The notes below the pieces were generated by a model. The model saw nothing but the letters and a program-made list of their open reading frames with translations, was not told the origin of the DNA and ran no database searches. A stretch of 10,666 bases of DNA from an uncultured Bacteroidaceae bacterium. GTDB lineage: Bacteria; Bacteroidota; Bacteroidia; Bacteroidales; Bacteroidaceae. The stretch covers positions 1 to 10,666 of the forward strand of contig CAJGDP010000048.1 of assembly GCA_904502235.1 (NCBI GenBank), in the 5' to 3' direction. Position numbers and translations under genes: made by a program. Shown here in pieces: positions 6,037 to 10,666 of this stretch. Each line of letters begins with the position of its first letter. The stretch's first letter is position 1.

Positions 6037-8550
6037 ATGCACAACATAGAATTCAATATAAGATACGACGTAACCGACGACAGTGTGATGTACCTTGTCT
6101 ATAGTCTGAACGACAACGGAAGTCTCACCGACGGAGTACTCTCGTTGCGAAAGATACAACAAGGTCTTTGGCAGGGCAGAATGGAGGTCAGTGACGACTA
6201 CGAAAGCATCACATACGGCTATCAGTTGCTGTCGGCAGGCAAGGTTGTTGCAGGCGAGTGGTCAGGAACTCCTCACACACTGCGTTTCAATTGCGTCAAC
6301 CGCAACTATATAGTCCACGACATGTGGCTCGATTCCCCCATAGGTTACTATACCCAAACCAACCTTTTCCGTTTCTTTGGGAACAGCAATCTAAAACTCG
6401 ACGAACCGAGCATCAATTGGTACAACCGCAGCGTAACCTTCTCGCTCTATGTAACAGGTCTGCGCAGCGACGAACGTCTCTACCTTTCGGGCGAAGCCGA
6501 TGTGCTTGGAGGCTGGAACACCACCAGAGCGTTGCCCATGCAGCAACGTCGTGCCAACCGCTGGAGCGTAACCTTCGATGTGGCAGGTCTGTGGAGCGGA
6601 TGTCTGCGTTATAAGTTCATTGCCGTTGACAGCGAAGGCAATGTGCGTTGGGAAGAGGGCGACAACCGCCATATTCTTCTTCCCGATTTCGAACCCTCCA
6701 CAAACTATTTCTATCAGCTCGACGAACTGCATTTCCCATGCGAAAAGCTTCGCATTGCCGGAACGGTGATACCGCTCTTTTCGTTGCGCTCCGAACACGG
6801 GTGGGGTATAGGCGACTTCGGAGACATTAAACTCATGGCAGACTGGCTTGCTCACACAGGTCAGAACATACTTCAGCTTCTGCCCGTCAACGACACCACC
6901 GTATGTGGCGGAAACGAAGATTCCTATCCCTATAATTGCGTCTCGGTATATGCCTTGAATCCCATATATGCCGATATGTCGCAGCTTCCTGCATTGAGTA
7001 ACGAAAAACATAATGCCCGCTACAGGAAAGAGAGCAAGGAACTTAATGCACTGCCTGCAGTAAACTATGCCAAGGTATATATGCTCAAGTTGGGCTATCT
7101 GCGCGAACTCTTCGACGAAGCAGGTTCTCAGATTCTTGCAAGCGAAGGTTGCAGAGCCTTTGTCAAGGAGCAGGAGCAGTGGCTCAAACCATATACGCTT
7201 TTCCGTTTCCTCTCGGCACGTCTGCATCGCAATATCTGCGATTGGGGCGAATATTCGCGTTACGACAACACCACATGGGAAAAGGTGGTTGCCGAATACC
7301 CCGATGCCGTGCGCGAAACAAAGTTCTATGAATTCGTACAGTATATACTTTATACACAGCTCAGCGAGGCGCACCGCTATGCCAATTCACGCGGAGTGGC
7401 ATTGAAGGGAGATATCCCCATCGGTGTTGCCCCCAACGGCGTTGACGTGTGGTGCGACTACGAACAGTTCAATCTGCAGGTATCTGCAGGAGCACCGCCC
7501 GACATGTTCTCCGCCGACGGACAGAACTGGGGATTCCCCACATACAACTGGCAGGTGATGTCAGGTGACGGTTACGCATGGTGGCGTCGTCGTCTGCAAT
7601 ACATGTCGCACTTCTTCGATGCATACCGTATCGACCACATCTTGGGATTCTTCCGCATATGGGAGATTCCGCGCACCGCACAGAGCGGATTGCTCGGCAG
7701 TTTCGCGCCCAATATGCCGCTCACTAAAGAGGAGATAACTGAATACGGTTTTCCTTTTGATGAGCAACAGCATGCGGCAAGTGCAATAGACAATTCTTCG
7801 CTCGACAACCTCTTCCTGCCCGACCTGCATCAACCTGGCAAGTATGTTCCGCGCATCCTGGGCAGCGAAACAACAAAATATGCTCTTCTTCCGCAGGACG
7901 CACGTATAGCATACGACCGTCTTTACGAGGATTACTATTACAACCGCCACACCAACTTCTGGTATCGCGAAGGAATGCGCAAACTCGCACCACTGTTGGA
8001 ATCTACAAGCATGACAGCCTGTGGCGAAGACCTTGGAATGATACCGGCCTGCGTACCTTGGGTAATGAAGAACCTTCAGGTACTCTCGCTCGAGATACAG
8101 CGCATGCCTAAACTCTTCGGCGAGACCTTTGCCAACCCAGCCTCTTATCCATATCTGTCGGTGGCAACACCGTCAACCCACGATATGAGCACTCTGCGTG
8201 GATGGTGGCACGAGGATGAGGCTCTCTCGCAGCAGTTCTACAACAATGTGCTTGGCTTCGAGGGTACAGCCCCTGTGGATATGGATGGCAGAGTGGCACA
8301 TGCAATACTCATGCAGCACCTTTCTTCGCCGTCGGCATTTGCTCTTTTCGCTTGGCAGGACTGGATGGCTATGGACGAGCGTCTGCGCCTCGACAATCCC
8401 GATGCCGAACGCATCAATGTGCCGGCAAACCGCAACCATGTGTGGAACTACCGCATGCACCTTGGCATAGAACAGCTCATGCAGGAACGCGCCTTCAACG
8501 ACGAAGTACGCCGTATGATAACAGAAACAGAAAGAATAATAAAAAAGTAA
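6037..8550 (+). CDS. malQ: 4-alpha-glucanotransferase (GH77, DPE2-like) with two N-terminal CBM20-like domains
   Basis: Moves maltosyl/glucan units between alpha-1,4-glucans during maltodextrin and glycogen turnover; cytoplasmic, as no signal peptide is seen. In the 837-residue protein, residues about 3-85 and 132-216 are CBM20-like starch-binding modules (the second with LYLSGEADVLGGWN). GH77 runs from about 242 (GTVIPLFSLRSEHGWGIGDFGD) to the end: NEDSYPYNCVSVYALNPIY near 291-310; KGDIPIGVAPNGVDVW with D459; GAPPDMFSADGQNWGFP from 485; nucleophile D533 in AYRIDHILGFFRIWEIP; acid/base E664 in TACGEDLGM; and D716 in STHDMSTLRGWW. The D533-E664 distance (131 residues) is far larger than in short MalQ enzymes, placing it with the plant-DPE2-like type. 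The frame is open upstream to a TTG at 5965, but I choose the ATG at 6037: the 24 extra residues are Lys/Tyr/Phe-rich low-complexity, overlap the likely promoter, and the CBM20 begins directly after this Met. It is probably the first gene of an operon with the FNT gene. Confidence 0.94.
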   Translation: MHNIEFNIRYDVTDDSVMYLVYSLNDNGSLTDGVLSLRKIQQGLWQGRMEVSDDYESITYGYQLLSAGKVVAGEWSGTPHTLRFNCVNRNYIVHDMWLDSPIGYYTQTNLFRFFGNSNLKLDEPSINWYNRSVTFSLYVTGLRSDERLYLSGEADVLGGWNTTRALPMQQRRANRWSVTFDVAGLWSGCLRYKFIAVDSEGNVRWEEGDNRHILLPDFEPSTNYFYQLDELHFPCEKLRIAGTVIPLFSLRSEHGWGIGDFGDIKLMADWLAHTGQNILQLLPVNDTTVCGGNEDSYPYNCVSVYALNPIYADMSQLPALSNEKHNARYRKESKELNALPAVNYAKVYMLKLGYLRELFDEAGSQILASEGCRAFVKEQEQWLKPYTLFRFLSARLHRNICDWGEYSRYDNTTWEKVVAEYPDAVRETKFYEFVQYILYTQLSEAHRYANSRGVALKGDIPIGVAPNGVDVWCDYEQFNLQVSAGAPPDMFSADGQNWGFPTYNWQVMSGDGYAWWRRRLQYMSHFFDAYRIDHILGFFRIWEIPRTAQSGLLGSFAPNMPLTKEEITEYGFPFDEQQHAASAIDNSSLDNLFLPDLHQPGKYVPRILGSETTKYALLPQDARIAYDRLYEDYYYNRHTNFWYREGMRKLAPLLESTSMTACGEDLGMIPACVPWVMKNLQVLSLEIQRMPKLFGETFANPASYPYLSVATPSTHDMSTLRGWWHEDEALSQQFYNNVLGFEGTAPVDMDGRVAHAILMQHLSSPSAFALFAWQDWMAMDERLRLDNPDAERINVPANRNHVWNYRMHLGIEQLMQERAFNDEVRRMITETERIIKK

Positions 8551-8554
8551 AAAT

Positions 8555-9175
8555 ATGAAAGAAACATTACGTTCATCAATTCTATCAGGTATAGCCGTAG
8601 GTATAGCAGGATGGGGCTATCTTGCCTGCACCAACATTATCGGCGCCGTGCTCTTCTCCTTCGGCTTGTTGACCGTAGTAAACTACAAGTTAAAACTTTA
8701 CACAGGTACAGCCGGCTTTGTGGCTCTCCGCACCGACGAAGGCAAGAGCCGTTGGTTAGGAGCAATAGGCGAACTGCTCTTTATCCTTGCTGGTAACATC
8801 GTGGGCTGTCTGCTGGTATCGTTGCTTTCGCGCATGTCGCCATCTGCCGAGGCTCTTGGTGCTACAGCACAGGGAATACTCGAGAGCCGTCTTAATATAG
8901 GTGCTTTGCGTGCAGGCTTGCTTGCCATAGGTTGCGGTTTCATCATGACAACAGTCGTTACCTTTGCACGTGAGGGCAAACCTCTGGCACTGCTCTTCGG
9001 TGTGCCTCTGTTCATCAACTGCGGTTTCCCGCACTGTCTTGCCGATGCGTTCTATTATCTTACTGTTCCCACCGCTTACACGCTGGAACATCTTGCAGAA
9101 GTCGCGGTGCTTTACCCCTGTCTGGTAATAGGAAATTTCGTCGGATGCAACCTGTATCGCTTCATTAAAAGATAA
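8555..9175 (+). CDS. Formate/nitrite transporter (FNT) family membrane protein, compact form
   Basis: The 206-residue, very hydrophobic protein has about six membrane segments (approximately 8-27, 29-45, 67-92, 112-133, 140-170 and 183-202). It aligns by eye with the FNT pentameric anion channels (FocA/NirC): FSFGLLTVVNYKLKLYTG matches the FNT segment ending in LFTG, with T50 at the Omega-loop threonine; GNIVGCLLVSLL matches the family's GNLVGALL; and CGFPHCLADAFYY matches GFEHSIANMF, placing H160 at the conserved pore histidine. The closing GNFVGCNLYRFIKR also fits. It is shorter than the usual 250-285 residues because it lacks the N-terminal cytoplasmic helix and has short loops. The substrate (formate, nitrite, lactate or hydrosulfide are known in the family) cannot be inferred. 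It begins 4 bases after the malQ stop, with AAAAAGTAAAAAT upstream, so it is co-transcribed with and probably translationally linked to malQ. Its TAA is the left end of the terminator hairpin. Confidence 0.82.
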   Translation: MKETLRSSILSGIAVGIAGWGYLACTNIIGAVLFSFGLLTVVNYKLKLYTGTAGFVALRTDEGKSRWLGAIGELLFILAGNIVGCLLVSLLSRMSPSAEALGATAQGILESRLNIGALRAGLLAIGCGFIMTTVVTFAREGKPLALLFGVPLFINCGFPHCLADAFYYLTVPTAYTLEHLAEVAVLYPCLVIGNFVGCNLYRFIKR

Positions 9176-9212
9176 CAATTAAGGCAACTCAAACGAGTTG
9201 CCTTAATTGTTA
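9173..9212. terminator. Bidirectional intrinsic terminator between the FNT and M60 genes
   Basis: A perfect 18-bp stem (9173-9190 with 9195-9212) has a 4-base loop, AAAC. Its inner half GGCAACTC/GAGTTGCC is GC-rich, and the outer half AATTGTTA-type sequence supplies the U-rich stretch in each direction. The TAA of the FNT gene (9173-9175) and the TAA of the minus-strand M60 gene (9212-9210) are the two ends of the stem, so the hairpin fills the entire space between the convergent genes. Confidence 0.9.
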
Positions 9213-10666
9213 CTTGATTATAATCTTTTTACCGTTCTTTATGTAAACTCCCTTTCCGGGGTTCTGAATCTTTCGTCCCTGCAGGTCGTAGAACTCATCG
9301 TTGTTCTCTTCGGTTACAATCTCCTCAATCGCAGTAGAAACCTTCTCCATTCGTGTAACAAGCCATGTGGCATTTGTTGTCATTGTTGTTGTTCCCACAG
9401 CCATGTCCTCGTCGTTGAATGCCAGATACAGGCCGTTCTTTGTAACAAAGCTCAACGAACAGTCGCTGTTATACATCACTTCGAATTCCACGGCCTCGCT
9501 CATGCTCTTTCCACTGCAATACGAGCCGCTCGATGTAAAGTCGTTCAGATAATTACCGTTCATATCTCTCAGATAGTAACAGTTCTTTTTGCCGGCGCTC
9601 ACCATAAGCCAATTGGCAGCTTTCTTGTCTGTGATCTTGTCTACACCCTTCACACCCATTACGTTGTTGCAAAGAATCTTGAAACCATCCACATTCTCAA
9701 TTTTGTATGCCTCATACTCGTTGATGCGTGCAAGGGCATTGGGATTGTTGTCGATTGCTTTTTTCTCGGCACTCAGCAATTCATACCACTCCTTGTAAGA
9801 GTGTTTGCTGGTGTCGTTCTTCTTTACTGCTTTTTCTGCTTTGCTGTAAAGGTCGCAGAGTTCTTCCACAGCATCGTAGAAGTAATATCCTATTTCATCA
9901 CCGGTCTCTGTCATGAATATTGTATATGGCAATAGGCTTTCCAGAAGTGCGCTGAGTGCCTCTTTCTGCAACTCCTCATTGTCAGATTCAATAATGTTCG
10001 GAAGTTCATAGTCTGTGCCGTCTGCCTGTGCCGCAACAACTCTGTACTCCCTGTTTCTTGCCCATGTAGGTATAACCATCTGGTATGTGTTGCTATACGA
10101 AAGTAATTCACCTGTTTTTGCATCATACAGTTTGAAACCCAATGCTCCGCCGGAGTTGTCGTCTGTGGTAATCTTTACAACATCGTAACTTACAGCATAA
10201 TAATAGTCGTGTGCCTTTACTGTTTCATCCATATAATCGCCCCATTGGCCGACCTTACCCATTTTGCCTATAGCAAATTCTTCATTGAAGTCAATGCGGT
10301 TACCGCTTGCGCCATCTTCGCGTGGCGAAGGCTTTATGCGGTCTTCGATGAACATTAGGTGTCCACCTTTTTTTTCATACTTCTGCATGCGTGCACGGCT
10401 GGCATCGGCCTCTTCTTTGGTGAGGTTTACATTGAAGTTTGTGTAGTCACCAACCCATGCGTCTTTCATCGGTTCAAAGAAGCCCCATACTTCGAAGAAT
10501 TCGCTAAGGTCCATCTGTGCAATCTCACAGCACTTCTCGGCAAACTTCAACTGGTTATCTATTGCCATAGTCTGTGCTACCCAATTCCTGTCTCTCTCAC
10601 CCTCTTCCAGGCGGTCCTTGCGCAGAGCCTCGAACAGGCGAGGGTAGAATGTCTTGTCTTTTCCGG
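9210..10666 (-). CDS. M60-like zinc metalloprotease, C-terminal 484 residues (partial), with sorting-type tail
   Basis: The frame is open from the right edge to the TAA at 9210; the ATG at 10568 is internal, since 32 in-frame codons without a stop precede it (GKDKTFYPRLFEALRKDRLE ...). The first 60 or so visible residues, FYPRLFEALR followed by QLKFAEKCCEIAQMDLSEFF and EVWGFFEPM, resemble the part of Bacteroidales M60-like (enhancin/mucinase-type) peptidases that follows the HExxH zinc site; that site itself must lie outside the window. M60-like enzymes cleave O-glycosylated mucin-type proteins extracellularly. Next comes a beta-rich stretch (GALGFKLYDAKTGELLSYSN ... VIPTWARNREYRVVAAQADG), a helical region with many Glu/Lys (DAVEELCDLYSKAEKAVKKN), then a possible beta-trefoil-like module (NCYYLRDMNGNYL ... 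LSFVTKNGLYLAFNDED). The last 28 residues (EFYDLQGRKIQ ... KGVYIKNGKKIIIK) match the short C-terminal motif seen on many Prevotella/Bacteroides secreted proteins and resemble a type IX sorting signal. Family call good; the tail's function is inferred. Confidence 0.8.
   Translation of the reverse strand, partial: GKDKTFYPRLFEALRKDRLEEGERDRNWVAQTMAIDNQLKFAEKCCEIAQMDLSEFFEVWGFFEPMKDAWVGDYTNFNVNLTKEEADASRARMQKYEKKGGHLMFIEDRIKPSPREDGASGNRIDFNEEFAIGKMGKVGQWGDYMDETVKAHDYYYAVSYDVVKITTDDNSGGALGFKLYDAKTGELLSYSNTYQMVIPTWARNREYRVVAAQADGTDYELPNIIESDNEELQKEALSALLESLLPYTIFMTETGDEIGYYFYDAVEELCDLYSKAEKAVKKNDTSKHSYKEWYELLSAEKKAIDNNPNALARINEYEAYKIENVDGFKILCNNVMGVKGVDKITDKKAANWLMVSAGKKNCYYLRDMNGNYLNDFTSSGSYCSGKSMSEAVEFEVMYNSDCSLSFVTKNGLYLAFNDEDMAVGTTTMTTNATWLVTRMEKVSTAIEEIVTEENNDEFYDLQGRKIQNPGKGVYIKNGKKIIIK

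Noticed and set aside
6391..7374. 327-codon open frame on the minus strand inside malQ
   Set aside because: It lies wholly antisense to a gene with all GH77 catalytic motifs. Its translation is rich in Cys, His, Phe and Ile in no recognisable pattern, as expected for a shadow frame, and no promoter or start context supports it.
9371..9392. GTTGTTGTT-type short repeats, also near 2190-2200
   Set aside because: The first encodes a Thr-rich stretch (TTTMTTN) of the M60-like protein and the second is a brief run in the nifJ leader; neither is long or regular enough to be a microsatellite or array.
9207..9935. 242-codon open frame on the plus strand opposite the M60-like gene
   Set aside because: It starts inside the terminator hairpin, is Cys/Val/Leu-rich because it is the complement of Asn/Lys/Glu codons, and has no recognisable domain.
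10566..10568. ATG at 10568 as the start of the minus-strand M60-like gene
   Set aside because: The same frame continues without a stop to the window edge, and the upstream residues (FYPRLFEALRKDRLEEG) are part of the same conserved domain, so this Met is internal.
1..10666. tRNA, rRNA, CRISPR array, insertion sequence, phage or toxin-antitoxin genes
   Set aside because: No direct-repeat array, transposase-like protein, tRNA cloverleaf with CCA-type end, or small paired ORFs with antitoxin features were seen; every gap between genes is 200 bases or less.

Overview
This window looks like an ordinary chromosomal segment from a Bacteroidales bacterium (Bacteroides/Prevotella-like gut lineage; genus not resolvable by eye). 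The evidence is the gene content: a single-chain pyruvate:ferredoxin oxidoreductase, a secreted GHL10-type glycoside hydrolase, an amidase-SPOR protein followed by an MCE protein, a CBM20-carrying GH77 glucanotransferase, and an M60-like protease ending in a sorting-type tail. Starts are preceded by A-rich sequence rather than Shine-Dalgarno motifs. Upstream regions carry matches to the Bacteroidetes -7 consensus TAnnTTTG. I see no mobile elements, RNA genes or CRISPR arrays.

Layout: (1) 1-2105, minus strand, N-terminal 701 residues of nifJ/PFOR, cut by the left edge. (2) 2106-2299, divergent promoter region. (3) 2300-3763, plus strand, secreted GHL10 hydrolase with a C-terminal FnIII-like domain. 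(4) 3752-3788, perfect 17-bp hairpin acting as a shared terminator between convergent genes. (5) 5836-3792, minus strand, a two-gene operon: exported amidase with SPOR-like domain, then an MCE (MlaD-like) protein, joined by an ATGA overlap. (6) 5837-6036, second divergent promoter region with small repeats. (7) 6037-9175, plus strand, malQ (4-alpha-glucanotransferase) followed 4 bases later by a short formate/nitrite-transporter-family protein. (8) 9173-9212, perfect 18-bp hairpin whose two ends are the stop codons of the two converging genes. (9) 10666-9210, minus strand, C-terminal 484 residues of an M60-like metalloprotease, cut by the right edge.

Functionally the window mixes central anaerobic metabolism (pyruvate oxidation to acetyl-CoA with reduced ferredoxin), cytoplasmic maltodextrin processing, envelope maintenance (peptidoglycan amidase plus lipid-trafficking MCE protein), and extracytoplasmic glycan/glycoprotein attack (GHL10, M60). 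The genes form separate transcription units in alternating orientation rather than one pathway locus. I found no convincing new multi-gene system. The items most worth a second look are the malQ-FNT pairing with an unusually compact FNT protein, the enlarged GH77 catalytic loop, the stop-codon-embedded bidirectional terminators, and the probable near-leaderless start of the GHL10 gene.
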